A stretch of 64,000 nucleotides of DNA. It comes from Aquamicrobium sp. (GTDB lineage Bacteria > Pseudomonadota > Alphaproteobacteria > Rhizobiales > Rhizobiaceae). The first letter of the stretch is position 1; every line of letters begins with the position of its first letter. The position numbers and the translations under genes were made by a program. Below are positions 51,599-59,863 of the stretch, piece by piece. The DNA is taken from assembly GCF_023954335.1 (NCBI RefSeq), contig NZ_JAMLIE010000005.1:1-64000 (forward strand), read 5' to 3'. Below the pieces are notes generated by a model. The model saw only the letters and a program-made list of their open reading frames with translations. It was not told where the DNA came from and ran no database searches.

Positions 51599-52486
51599 AT
51601 GGACTGGTTCTGGTCATTTCCGCACATGGACGACGCCACGCTGCGCGAACTGAGGCGGGCGATCGACGACGGCTTCCGCACCTTCACGCGCGCCTGGGGC
51701 GGCACGATCGAGGGCTTCTTCGAGCCGCTGCGCCAGTTCCTGATCCATGCCGAGCGGCTGATGCTCAACACGCCGTGGCCGGTCGTCATCCTCGCCATCG
51801 CCGCCATCGCCTGGTTCGCCAGCCGCAGCTGGAAGATCGTTCTCGGCAGCGTGCTGACGCTGCTGGTCATCGGCTATTTCGACATGTGGGAAGACACGAT
51901 GCGCACCGTGTCGATGATCTTCGTCTGCACCGTTGTCGCCATCGCGCTCGGCATCCCCATCGGCATCCTGATGTCGCGCTCGGACCGGGCGCAGGGCATC
52001 GTCAACCCGGTGCTCGACGTGATGCAGACCATGCCGAGCTTCGTCTACCTCATCCCCGTGGTGATGCTGCTCGGCATCGGCCGCGTGCCGGGCGTGATCG
52101 CGGTCGTCATCTACGCCATCCCCCCGATCATCCGGCTGACCAACCTCGGCATAAGGCTGGTCGACAAGGACGTCCTGGAGGCGGCCGACGCCTTCGGCTC
52201 GTCGGGCTGGCAGAAGCTGAAGAACGTCCAGATGCCGCTGGCGCTGCCGACCATCATGGCCGGCATCAACCAGACGATCATGATGGCGCTTGCCATGGTG
52301 GTCATCGCCTCGATGATCGGCGTGCAGGGGCTGGGCCAGCCGGTGCTGCGCGCCATCAACAACCAGTACTTCACCATGGGTGTCTTCAACGGCCTCGCCA
52401 TCGTCGGCATCGCCATCATCTTCGACCGCGTCAGCCAGGCCTACGGCCGGCGCCTGCAGAAGCATCTGGAGATCGTCCATGGCTAA
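51599..52486 (+). CDS. Glycine betaine-type ABC transporter permease (second system)
   Basis: A 295-residue ProW-like permease, paralogous to 28663-29532. Characteristic pieces are LDVMQTMPSFVYLIPVVMLLGIG and the coupling loop EAADAFGSSGWQKLKNVQMPLALP, ending GLAIVGIAIIFDRVSQAYGRRLQKH. The N-terminal 90 residues form the extra arm and first helix seen in OpuAB/ProW. The last 8 nt overlap the ATPase gene. Confidence 0.93.
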   Translation: MDWFWSFPHMDDATLRELRRAIDDGFRTFTRAWGGTIEGFFEPLRQFLIHAERLMLNTPWPVVILAIAAIAWFASRSWKIVLGSVLTLLVIGYFDMWEDTMRTVSMIFVCTVVAIALGIPIGILMSRSDRAQGIVNPVLDVMQTMPSFVYLIPVVMLLGIGRVPGVIAVVIYAIPPIIRLTNLGIRLVDKDVLEAADAFGSSGWQKLKNVQMPLALPTIMAGINQTIMMALAMVVIASMIGVQGLGQPVLRAINNQYFTMGVFNGLAIVGIAIIFDRVSQAYGRRLQKHLEIVHG

Positions 52487-53543
52487 GGAGAGCGCCGCGC
52501 AATACGGCATCGAGATCAGGAAGCTGTCGAAGATCTTCGGCGCGGACGCCGCCGCCATGGTGCCGCTGGTCGAGGAGGGCATCACCAAGGCCGAGCTGAA
52601 CGAGCGCCACGGCCATGTGCTCGGGCTGCGCAACATCGACATCTCGATGCCCGCCGGCCGCATCCAGGTCATCATGGGCCTGTCGGGCTCCGGCAAGTCG
52701 ACGCTGATCCGCCACATCAACCGGCTGATCGACCCGACCGCGGGCGAGATCCTCGTCGGCGGCGAGGACGTGGTGAAGATGAGCCCGAAGGAGCTGCGCG
52801 AATTCCGCCGCCACAAGACGGCGATGGTGTTCCAGAAATTCGCGCTGCTGCCGCATCGCGACGTGCTGGAGAACACCGTCTACGGGCTGGAGATACAGGG
52901 CGTGCCGCGCGGCGCCCAAGTCGAGGCTGCGATGCGCTGGATCGAGCGCGTCGGCCTTTCCGGCTTCGAGAAGCACTACCCCAACCAGCTCTCGGGCGGC
53001 ATGCAGCAGCGCGTCGGCCTCGCCCGCGCCCTGACCAACGACGCGCCGATCCTCCTGATGGACGAGGCCTTCTCGGCGCTCGACCCGCTGATCCGCACCG
53101 ACATGCAGACGGTGCTGCTCGACATCCAGAAGGAAATCCGCAAGACCATCGTCTTCATCACCCACGACCTCGACGAGGCGCTCCGGCTCGGCGACCGCAT
53201 CGCCATCCTGCGCGACGGCGAGGTGGTGCAGCAGGGCACCAGCCAGGACATCGTCCTGCGGCCCGCCGACGACTATGTCGAGAACTTCGTGCGCGAGGTC
53301 AATCGCGGCCGCGTCGTCCAGGTCGAGGCGGTGATGACCCCGCTTTCCCCCGGCGCCGCGCCCGGCGGCCCCACCGTCGCCGCCGGCACCACCGTCGAGG
53401 AGGCGATGCGCCTGATCGTCCACGGCGCGCAGGCCGGGCTCGTCGTCACCGGGCCCGACGGCACGGCGCTCGGCACCGTCAATCTCAACCAGCTCGCCGC
53501 CGCCGCCGTCAGCCCCCGCGAACCGGCGGCCCCGCCCGCCTGA
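52479..53543 (+). CDS. Glycine betaine-type ABC transporter ATP-binding protein (second system)
   Basis: A 354-residue ProV-like ATPase. Walker A GLSGSGKST, Q-loop MVFQKFALLPHRD, signature LSGGMQQRVGLARA, Walker B LLMDEAFSALD, H-loop ITHDLD. The quaternary-amine-type N-terminal insertion is present (MVPLVEEGITKAELNERHGHVLGL), and a single CBS-like regulatory segment follows residue 285 or so. It completes the importer 50442-53543. Confidence 0.93.
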   Translation: MAKESAAQYGIEIRKLSKIFGADAAAMVPLVEEGITKAELNERHGHVLGLRNIDISMPAGRIQVIMGLSGSGKSTLIRHINRLIDPTAGEILVGGEDVVKMSPKELREFRRHKTAMVFQKFALLPHRDVLENTVYGLEIQGVPRGAQVEAAMRWIERVGLSGFEKHYPNQLSGGMQQRVGLARALTNDAPILLMDEAFSALDPLIRTDMQTVLLDIQKEIRKTIVFITHDLDEALRLGDRIAILRDGEVVQQGTSQDIVLRPADDYVENFVREVNRGRVVQVEAVMTPLSPGAAPGGPTVAAGTTVEEAMRLIVHGAQAGLVVTGPDGTALGTVNLNQLAAAAVSPREPAAPPA

Positions 53544-53634
53544 CGCCGGGCTGCGGCCTCGCCAACGGCGAAGCGCCAGCCCTGACCTGAACCGAACGGC
53601 ACCCCGACTTTGGGATCATTCCGGAACCTCCGGA

Positions 53635-53808
53635 GCCGCCCCTCATCCGGCTGCCGCCACCTTCTCCCCGCAAGCGGGGAGAAGAGAGCCGTCGTCCTTG
53701 CTTCGCCAATCGCAGGCATGGCGAGAGAAACTGCGAGGATTGCGGTCGGCATTCCTTCTCCCCGCTTGCGGGGAGAAGGTGCCCGAAGGGCGGATGAGGG
53801 GCGGCGCC
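53635..53808. repeat. Inverted-repeat element, copy 5
   Basis: A full-length copy of about 174 bp making up half of the 356-bp gap before the TetR gene. Left loop CAAG, right loop CTTG, a third loop variant. Core CTTCGCCAATCGCAGGCATGG is read on the plus strand. Most similar to copy 4 (inverted) in its core (GAGAAACTGCGAGGATTGCG). Confidence 0.88.
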
Positions 53809-53867
53809 TACCGATCCCGGATGATCCCGGATTGCTCCGGATTATAGGCGCATCATTTTAGAGATTG

Positions 53868-53888
53868 TATTCTAGAATAAATATTCTA
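53868..53888. promoter_or_regulatory. Overlapping palindromes in the TetR/RidA promoter
   Basis: TATTCTAGAATA (53868-53879) and AGAATAAATATTCT (53874-53887) overlap just 12 nt before the TetR start codon. The half-site ATTCTA recurs 14 bp apart, placing the sites on one helix face. This AT-rich patch is the likely promoter and the autoregulatory TetR operator. Confidence 0.55.
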
Positions 53889-53899
53889 ATATCCCTTCC

Positions 53900-54523
53900 A
53901 TGGGACGACGCAGAACATTCGATCGCGACACCGTGCTGATGGCGGCGGCCAACGCCTTCCGCATGCATGGCTACCGCGACATCTCCATCGCCGCGCTGGA
54001 GAAGGCGACCGGGCTGGTCTCGGGCAGCATCTACAACGCCTTCGGCGACAAGGCCGGTCTGTTCCGGGCGGCGCTCGAGCGTTACGTGCATGGTTTCGTT
54101 GCCGAAAGGATCCGTCATTTCGCCGGCGGCGAGGCGACGCTCGATGACCTCGAAGGCCTGTTTCTGTCGGTGCTTGAGCCGCCGCTGGCCGACGGCTTCG
54201 GCTGCCTCGTCACCAACTCGATCGTCGAGTTCGGCCGCGAGGACAGCCCGGCGCGCGAAAGCATCGATGCCACCATGGCCCTGCTGCGCGACGCGTTCAG
54301 CGACGTCTTGACGCGCGAGTTGGGCGCCGAGGTCGCCGCCGGAGCGATGATGCAGCTCCTCACCCTCTATCACGGCATCCTGACGCTTTCGCGCAGCGGG
54401 CTGCCGATGGACGAGCTCGCCCGTTCCGTCCGGCTCACCTTCGCGCAGCTCAGGACGCAGCGGACGACCCCGCCTTCTTCCCTCAACCCCGAAAGCCCCA
54501 GCCCCGAAAGGACAACGACATGA
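53900..54523 (+). CDS. TetR/AcrR family transcriptional regulator
   Basis: A 207-residue TetR regulator. Helix-turn-helix at about residues 10-55 (RDTVLMAAANAFRMHGYRDISIAALEKATGLVSGSIYNAFGDK). It overlaps the following ridA gene by ATGA, so the two are translated together, and palindromes just upstream suggest autoregulation. Its ligand may be an enamine/imine-related metabolite given the RidA partner (weak inference). Confidence 0.9.
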   Translation: MGRRRTFDRDTVLMAAANAFRMHGYRDISIAALEKATGLVSGSIYNAFGDKAGLFRAALERYVHGFVAERIRHFAGGEATLDDLEGLFLSVLEPPLADGFGCLVTNSIVEFGREDSPARESIDATMALLRDAFSDVLTRELGAEVAAGAMMQLLTLYHGILTLSRSGLPMDELARSVRLTFAQLRTQRTTPPSSLNPESPSPERTTT

Positions 54524-54900
54524 TCGAGATGGTCACACCTGAAGGCTTCCCCAGCCTTCCCTATCTAAGCCCCGGCGCGCTCGTTACGGCTCCGCAACGG
54601 ACGCTCTACATCTCCGGCCAAGTCGGCGTCGATGCGACCGGGCAGGCCGGAGCCGGCATCGCCGAGCAGGCGCGGCTCGCCACGGCGAACGTCAACGCCG
54701 TCCTCGCCGCCGCCGGCATGGGGCCGGGCAACCTCGCCAAGGTCACGATCTACCTGACCGACGAGGCCGACGTGCCGGCGTTCATGGAAGCGGCCGCCGG
54801 CGCCCTGCCCTCGCCGCCGCCGGCGACGACGCTGCTGATCGTCAAGGGGCTGGCCGGGCCGAACCTGCTGGTCGAGATCGAGGCCATCGCCGTCGACTAG
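54520..54900 (+). CDS. RidA family protein (enamine/imine deaminase)
   Basis: A 126-residue RidA/YjgF/UK114-family protein. Recognisable: TLYISGQVGVDATG, the NVNAVLAAAGMGPGNLAKVTIYLTD segment and a C-terminal VEIEAIAVD strand. RidA1 proteins carry an Arg near residue 105 (NPxxxVEIE context with R) to bind the substrate carboxylate; here it reads LAGPNLLVEIEAIA without that Arg, so it belongs to another subgroup and may not be a general enamine deaminase. Its stop codon TAG (54898-54900) is part of the CTAG target of the adjacent IS. Confidence 0.88.
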   Translation: MIEMVTPEGFPSLPYLSPGALVTAPQRTLYISGQVGVDATGQAGAGIAEQARLATANVNAVLAAAGMGPGNLAKVTIYLTDEADVPAFMEAAAGALPSPPPATTLLIVKGLAGPNLLVEIEAIAVD

Positions 54901-55853
54901 CTGTGGAGCCTCAAGAGGTTGTCGCCGGTTAGATGGAGGCGACTGATTGGTGGTTTGGACTTTAGGCTGCCATGCGGGCGATGCCAATTGTAGCGGTGGA
55001 GCCAGATCGGCAGTTCAGCGGCACGGTGGCGTGATGTCGGATAGGCCACGGCATAGGCCCACTCGCGCAAGGCGGTCTGGATGAAGCGCTCGGCCTTGCC
55101 GTTTGTGCGCGGCGTGTAGGGCCTGGTTCGGATGTGCTTGAGGCCGAATTCGCGGCAAGCGCGCGCGAAAGCCTTCGAGCGATAGCACGAGCCGTTGTCG
55201 GTCATGACGCGAGTGACGGTGATTCCGAGGCTGGCGTAGTAGGCGACTGCCGCCGTGAGGAAGGCGACGGCGCTTTGCTTCTTCTCGTCGGGCAGGATCT
55301 GGCTGAAGGCGATGCGCGAGGCATCGTCGATGGCGACATGGACGAACTCCCAGCCGATGCCGCGACTGTTGGACTGGCCGCGCCGATCGCCGGTGATGCG
55401 ATGGCCGACGCGGTCGAACCGGCCGAGTTTCTTGATGTCGATATGGATCATCTCGCCGGGATGGGCACGTTCGTAGCGCCTGACCGGCGCGGCCGGCTCG
55501 ATGTCCTTGAGCCGCGACAGCTCGGCGCGCCTGAGCACCCGGCTGACGGTGGCCGGCGAGACGCCAACCTCATGGGCAATGTGCTTGCCGGTCCAGCGCA
55601 GCCGACGCAGCACCACAATACGCTCGGCGATCGACGCCGCGGTGGCCTGCGGCATATGGGCGGGCCGCGAGGATCGGTCGCCCATGCCGGACCGCCCTTC
55701 CGCCTTGTAGCGCTCCACCCAGCGCGCCACGATCTTCGCCGACACGCCATAGGTCCGTGCCGCATGGGCTTGGGAAAGACGCCCCTCAATCACCGACAGC
55801 GCCATCTCCTCTCGACGCAACGGCGTCAGGCGGGCATTCTTGTGGATGTTCAT
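54897..55853 (-). CDS. IS481 family transposase
   Basis: A 318-residue DDE transposase. N-terminal helix-turn-helix domain (MNIHKNARLTPLRREEMALS, followed by RTYGVSAKIVARWVERY) and an rve catalytic core with D139 (IHIDIKK), D219 (MTDNGSCY) and E255 (NGKAERFIQT). The start at 55853 is inside the element; a further 22 open codons upstream are less likely. Its stop codon TAG is read from the CTAG flank, not from the element itself. No frameshift is visible, so it may be active. Confidence 0.92.
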   Translation of the reverse strand: MNIHKNARLTPLRREEMALSVIEGRLSQAHAARTYGVSAKIVARWVERYKAEGRSGMGDRSSRPAHMPQATAASIAERIVVLRRLRWTGKHIAHEVGVSPATVSRVLRRAELSRLKDIEPAAPVRRYERAHPGEMIHIDIKKLGRFDRVGHRITGDRRGQSNSRGIGWEFVHVAIDDASRIAFSQILPDEKKQSAVAFLTAAVAYYASLGITVTRVMTDNGSCYRSKAFARACREFGLKHIRTRPYTPRTNGKAERFIQTALREWAYAVAYPTSRHRAAELPIWLHRYNWHRPHGSLKSKPPISRLHLTGDNLLRLHS

Positions 55854-55936
55854 TCGGACCCTCCGGTGGATGCTGAAGCTTGGTAACTCCAGTCTCCCCG
55901 GTCCGGTCCGAATGGACAACCTCCCGAAAGCTCACA
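54901..55936 (-). mobile_element. IS481 family insertion sequence
   Basis: An element of about 1036 bp with imperfect terminal inverted repeats: left TGTGGAGCCTCAAGAGGTTG (from 54902), right, on the other strand, TGTGAGCTTTCGGGAGGTTG. ACTAG flanks both sides (54896-54900 and 55937-55941), a target duplication matching the CTAG-centred target known for IS481. It holds a single transposase gene that looks intact. Confidence 0.85.
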
Positions 55937-55937
55937 A

Positions 55938-55980
55938 CTAGAGCGGCGGACGCCCGGATAAATCCGGGCTGCCGCTCTAG
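55938..55980. terminator. Palindromic hairpin adjoining the IS, probable former ridA terminator
   Basis: CTAGAGCGGC (55938-55947) pairs with GCCGCTCTAG (55971-55980), and an inner stem pairs GCCCGGAT with ATCCGGGC. The outer arm includes the CTAG target at the right side of the IS. Before insertion it would have lain directly after the ridA stop codon, so the IS separates ridA from its terminator. Confidence 0.6.
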
Positions 55981-55992
55981 CGGTTTGCTTTA

Positions 55993-56042
55993 GCCGCATT
56001 TATGCGACGCCAGACGGTCCCGTCTGGCTGCAAAATGCTCTG
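55993..56042 (+). repeat. 50-bp palindromic repeat, copy 2
   Basis: The same 50-bp repeat as at 22946-22995, beginning GCCGCATTTATGCGACGCC. The inner stem is CCAGACG/CGTCTGG, compensatory to CCGGACG/CGTCCGG of the other copy. It lies about 20 nt downstream of the M20 gene's stop codon and may help terminate it. Confidence 0.75.
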
Positions 56043-56063
56043 ACGGCACGAGAAAATTCCGCC

Positions 56064-57260
56064 CTATTCGCCGCGCGGCAGTTCGAGCGCGCCGAGCGCG
56101 CTGGCGATCAGCGTTTCCGCGCCGGGGATGAGCGCGTTCTCGTCGACGTTCATCCGCGGATGGTGCAGCGGATACGCCTCCGTTGCGGCCGGGTCGCGCA
56201 CGCCGAGCCGGAAATAGACCGACGGGACGCGCTCGCTGTAGAAGCCGAAATCGTCGGCCGCCTCCCAGCCGGAGGCGACGACCAGCGCGCTATCGCCGAG
56301 GCAGGCGGTCGCGGCCTCGGCGACGACCCGGACCATCGCCGCGTCGTTGACCACCGGCGGCTCGCCGCGGACGATCCGCACGTCGGCGGAGGCGCCGTGC
56401 GCGGCGGCGATGCCGGTGGCGATCTCCTCGATGCGCCGGAGGCCCCGCGCGCGCGTCGCCTCGCCGCCGCTGCGGAACGTGCCGCTGATCGCCGCCCTGT
56501 CGGCCAGCACGTTGTAGGACTGGCCGGCGAGGAAGCGCGTAACCGACAGCGCCGACGCCTCGAACGGCCCGGTCTCGCGCCCGGCGATGCGGTTGAGCGC
56601 GGCGACGATGGCGCAGCCGATCTCCAGCGCGTCGGTTCCCTCATGCGGCTTGGCCGCGTGGGCGGCGACGCCGCTGACCGTGATGTCGAAGCTGTCGGCG
56701 GCGAGCGTGAACGGGCCCTCGCCGACCGCGACCTTGCCGGTCTCCATATAGGGATCGACATGGATGCCGATGGCGGCCTCGACGCCGTTCAGCCAGCCTT
56801 CCTCGACGATGCGCCGCCCGCCCAGCGGCTCGGCCTCCTCGGCCGGCTGGAACACGAACCGCACCGTGCCGGAGAAGCTGTCGCGCAGGCGATGGAGCGA
56901 GCGCATGGCGGCGAAGGCCATCGCCGTGTGGGCGTCGTGGCCGCAGGCATGCATGACGCCCGGCGTGCGCGAGGCGAAATCGAGCCCGGTATCCTCGTGG
57001 AGCGGCAGCGCGTCGATGTCGGCCCGCACCAGCACGCAGCGGTTGGACGGCCGCTGCCGTCCCTCGATGTCGACGACGACTCCGGTGCCGGCGGCGGGCT
57101 TCGCGCCCTCTATGCCGGCAAGGCCGATGCGCTCGAGGATATAGGCCTGCGTGGCGCGCTCCTCGTTGGAAAGTTCCGGGTTGGCGTGGAGGTGACGCCG
57201 CATCGCGACGAGGTCGGCGGCGACGTCGGGCGCGAGGGCCGTCGGGCGGTCGTTCGGCAT
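56064..57260 (-). CDS. M20 family amidohydrolase (hippurate/N-acyl amino acid hydrolase type)
   Basis: A 398-residue M20D-type amidohydrolase. Metal-site motif MHACGHDAHTAM (C106, H108, H111), the catalytic acid pair E141-E142 in FQPAEEAEPLGG, H167 (GIHVDP) and the late histidine in YPLHHPRMNVDE. These enzymes cleave N-acyl or indole-3-acetyl amino acid conjugates in the cytosol. It is the last gene of the operon BCCT, Fsr, M24, M20, 19 nt after the M24 gene. It could deacylate an intermediate produced by the M24 enzyme. Confidence 0.9.
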   Translation of the reverse strand: MPNDRPTALAPDVAADLVAMRRHLHANPELSNEERATQAYILERIGLAGIEGAKPAAGTGVVVDIEGRQRPSNRCVLVRADIDALPLHEDTGLDFASRTPGVMHACGHDAHTAMAFAAMRSLHRLRDSFSGTVRFVFQPAEEAEPLGGRRIVEEGWLNGVEAAIGIHVDPYMETGKVAVGEGPFTLAADSFDITVSGVAAHAAKPHEGTDALEIGCAIVAALNRIAGRETGPFEASALSVTRFLAGQSYNVLADRAAISGTFRSGGEATRARGLRRIEEIATGIAAAHGASADVRIVRGEPPVVNDAAMVRVVAEAATACLGDSALVVASGWEAADDFGFYSERVPSVYFRLGVRDPAATEAYPLHHPRMNVDENALIPGAETLIASALGALELPRGE

Positions 57261-57279
57261 GGTTCCTCCCCGCGCCGGC

Positions 57280-58458
57280 CTATTTGACGAAGATGGCGCG
57301 CGGGAAGTCGGTCAGCGTCTCCGAGCCCGTCCCTGTGACAAGGATGGTCTCGCTGACCTCGATGCCCCAGCCGTCCATCCACATGCCGAGGATGGAATGG
57401 ACGACGTTGCCCGGTTGCAGCACCGTTTTGTCGCCGGCGCGCAGGCTGATCGTGTGCTCGCCCCAGTCGGGCGGATAGGCGACGCCGATCGAATAGCCGA
57501 TGCGCGATTCCTTCTTCAGCCCGTAGCGGCCGATGACCGCGCGCCACGCCGCCTCGACCGCCTCGGCGGGGGCGCCCGGGCGGACGGCGTCGAGCACCGC
57601 CTCCATGCCTTCAAGGACCGCCTTGCTTGTGTCCTCGACCTTCTTCGGCATCGCGCCGAGCTGCATGGTGCGGGCGAGGCCCGCCGCATAGCGCCGGCAC
57701 ACGCCGGCGAGCTCCAGCGCGACGGTCTCGTCGGCGCCGAAGCGCCGCTCGCTCCACATCATATGCGGCGCCGAGGCGTTCTCGCCGCCGAGGATGGTCG
57801 GCGGCAGCGCGGTGATGTCGCCGGCGAAGTCGGGATGGCCGGCGACCTGCGCCGCCTGGATGCGGGCGATGGCGTCGCATTCGCGCACGCCGGGCGCGAT
57901 GGCCTCGTAGGCCGCCTCGACGGCGCGGCCGGCGATCAGCGCCGCGTGGCGCAGATAGGCGATCTCGGCCGGCGACTTGACCGCCCGGACCCAGTTGACC
58001 AGCAGGTCGGCGTCGACGAAGGTCGCGTTCGGCATCCCCGCGGTCAGCCGCGCATGCGCCTTCGGCGAATAGTAGTAGGCTTCCAGCTCGATGCCGATGC
58101 GGCGCTTGCCCCAGCCCCTCGCGACCAGCCATTGCGCGATCCAGTCCATCGGATGGCGGTCAGTCTGCTGGACGTGGTCCTCGGGGAACCCGACCACGTT
58201 TTCCGGCTTCATCCATGCCGTCAGCCTGCCGCCGGCCGCATCCATCATCCGCCCGATCCAGACCGGCTCCTCCTCCGCCTCGACCGGCACGGCGACGATC
58301 TGCGGCGTATAGAACGACCAGCCGTCATAGGCGGTGAGGTAGTGCTGGTTGGCGACGTCGTTGACGATCAGCAGCTCGAGGCCGCGCCGCGCCATCTCCG
58401 CGCGCACGAGCGCAAGACGGCGGGCATATTCGGCGCGGTCGAAGGGCAGAGGGATCAT
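57280..58458 (-). CDS. M24 family protein resembling ectoine hydrolase (DoeA/EutD)
   Basis: A 392-residue creatinase/prolidase-fold protein (alternative GTG start at 58467). It lacks the usual five metal ligands. The DxxxxxxxxxxD segment reads ALELAGVCRRYAAGLART and the histidine region reads GVAYPPDWGEHTISLR. Exactly this YPPDWGE motif, with LTAYDGWSFY, RHPMDW and VNWVRAVKSPAEI, recalls ectoine hydrolase DoeA/EutD. That family hydrolyses the ectoine ring without metal. The BCCT importer in the same operon suits a compatible-solute catabolic role. Substrate is inference; creatinase-like activity is the alternative. Confidence 0.8.
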   Translation of the reverse strand: MIPLPFDRAEYARRLALVRAEMARRGLELLIVNDVANQHYLTAYDGWSFYTPQIVAVPVEAEEEPVWIGRMMDAAGGRLTAWMKPENVVGFPEDHVQQTDRHPMDWIAQWLVARGWGKRRIGIELEAYYYSPKAHARLTAGMPNATFVDADLLVNWVRAVKSPAEIAYLRHAALIAGRAVEAAYEAIAPGVRECDAIARIQAAQVAGHPDFAGDITALPPTILGGENASAPHMMWSERRFGADETVALELAGVCRRYAAGLARTMQLGAMPKKVEDTSKAVLEGMEAVLDAVRPGAPAEAVEAAWRAVIGRYGLKKESRIGYSIGVAYPPDWGEHTISLRAGDKTVLQPGNVVHSILGMWMDGWGIEVSETILVTGTGSETLTDFPRAIFVK

Positions 58459-58529
58459 GCTTTGCACTTTTCCTTGTATCGGGTCGAGGCGATCCTTGCA
58501 GATCGCCCGGCGATTGGCCAGCGACGGCC

Positions 58530-59759
58530 CTACCCCGCCTGGCGCGGCGGGGCGCGGTCCTCGTCGATGCGCGGCAGCAGCCAGGCCAGCAGGCCGGCGA
58601 GCGGCAGGAAGGAGCAGATGCGGTAGACCTCCTCGATGCCGATGCTGTCGGCGAGGCCGCCGAGGATGGCGGCGGCGATGCCGCCGAGGCCGAAATTCAG
58701 GCCGTAGAACAGCCCGCCGATCAGCCCGATGCGGTTGGGAACCAGCTCCATCGCGTAGATCATGATCGAGGCGAAGGCGCTCGCCATGATCAGGTTGATG
58801 AGGATCGTCAGCACGCCCGTCCAGAAGAAATCGGCATAGGGCAGGATGAGCGTCAGCGGCAGCGGGCCGAGAACGGAAATCCAGATGATGCGGTAGCGCC
58901 CGATCCTGTCGCCGACGATGCCGCCGATCAGCGCGCCTGCGGCCGCGGCGACCAGGAAGACGAACAGCATCACCTGCGAGGTCTGGATCGAGACGCCGAA
59001 GCGGTCGATCAGGTAGAAGGTGTAGAACGAGCGGAAGCTCTCGCCATAGGCGTTCTTGGAGAACATCAGCAGCGTGAGCACGGTCAGGCCGAGCGCGATG
59101 GTCGCGCCCGAATGGCGCGCATGCGTCTTCGCCGCGCCCGACAGCGCCGCGCGCGCCGCCTCGATCTCCCTGCGGATCTCAGTATGCTTGCCCGCGGTCC
59201 AGACCATCAGCGTCATCGCCAGCAGCGCGAGGACCGAGAACCAGGCGAGGCTTTCCTGCCCGCGCGGCACGATGATGATCGCCGCCAGCAGCGGGCCGAT
59301 CGCGCCGCCGGCCTGGCCGCCGACCTGGAACAGCCCCTGCGCCAGACCCTGCCGGCCGCCCGAGGCGTAGCGCGCCATGCGCGTCGCTTCCGGATGGAAG
59401 ATCGACGAGCCCACGCCGATGCACGCCACCGAGACGAGGATGAGCGTGTAGCTCGACGCGTAGGCGAGGCCGACGAGCCCGGCGAGCGTGAACATCATCC
59501 CCACCACGGTGGAATAGGGCATGGGATGCTTGTCGGTGACGTAGCCGACGACGGGCTGCAGCAGCGAGCCGGCGATCTGGAACGTCAGCGTGATCATGCC
59601 GATCTGCACGAAATCGAGCGCGTAGCTGTCCTTGATGATCGGATAGATCGCCGGGATCAGCGACTGCATCAGGTCGTTGAGCAGATGCGTCGCGCTCAGG
59701 ATCAGGAGGACGGCGAGATGGGTCTTGGGGCGGGCGGCAGTGGAGGCGGGCGCGTTCAT
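58530..59759 (-). CDS. MFS transporter, fosmidomycin-resistance (Fsr) type
   Basis: A 409-residue 12-helix major facilitator protein. The opening LAVLLILSATHLLNDLMQSLIPAIYPIIKDSYALDFVQIGMITLTFQ and the GSSIFHPEATRMARYASGGRQGLAQGLFQVGGQAGGAIGPL stretch are diagnostic of Fsr-like proteins, which export fosmidomycin in E. coli but whose natural substrates are mostly unknown. Between a BCCT gene and two hydrolase genes it may export a pathway by-product. Confidence 0.9.
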   Translation of the reverse strand: MNAPASTAARPKTHLAVLLILSATHLLNDLMQSLIPAIYPIIKDSYALDFVQIGMITLTFQIAGSLLQPVVGYVTDKHPMPYSTVVGMMFTLAGLVGLAYASSYTLILVSVACIGVGSSIFHPEATRMARYASGGRQGLAQGLFQVGGQAGGAIGPLLAAIIIVPRGQESLAWFSVLALLAMTLMVWTAGKHTEIRREIEAARAALSGAAKTHARHSGATIALGLTVLTLLMFSKNAYGESFRSFYTFYLIDRFGVSIQTSQVMLFVFLVAAAAGALIGGIVGDRIGRYRIIWISVLGPLPLTLILPYADFFWTGVLTILINLIMASAFASIMIYAMELVPNRIGLIGGLFYGLNFGLGGIAAAILGGLADSIGIEEVYRICSFLPLAGLLAWLLPRIDEDRAPPRQAG

Positions 59760-59863
59760 GTCTGGCTCTTCAGGGGATTACGACCCCCTATACAGCCAGA
59801 CACGGCGCAGCGCGAGCTTCCAGAACGGGCGGCTGATTGTGTCAGCCGCCCGGCCGGCCCGGT

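Noticed and set aside
56064..57260. M20 amidohydrolase as DoeB (N-acetyl-diaminobutyrate deacetylase)
   Set aside because: DoeB belongs to the succinylglutamate desuccinylase/aspartoacylase group, not to the M20 family. A replacement of function is possible but cannot be claimed.
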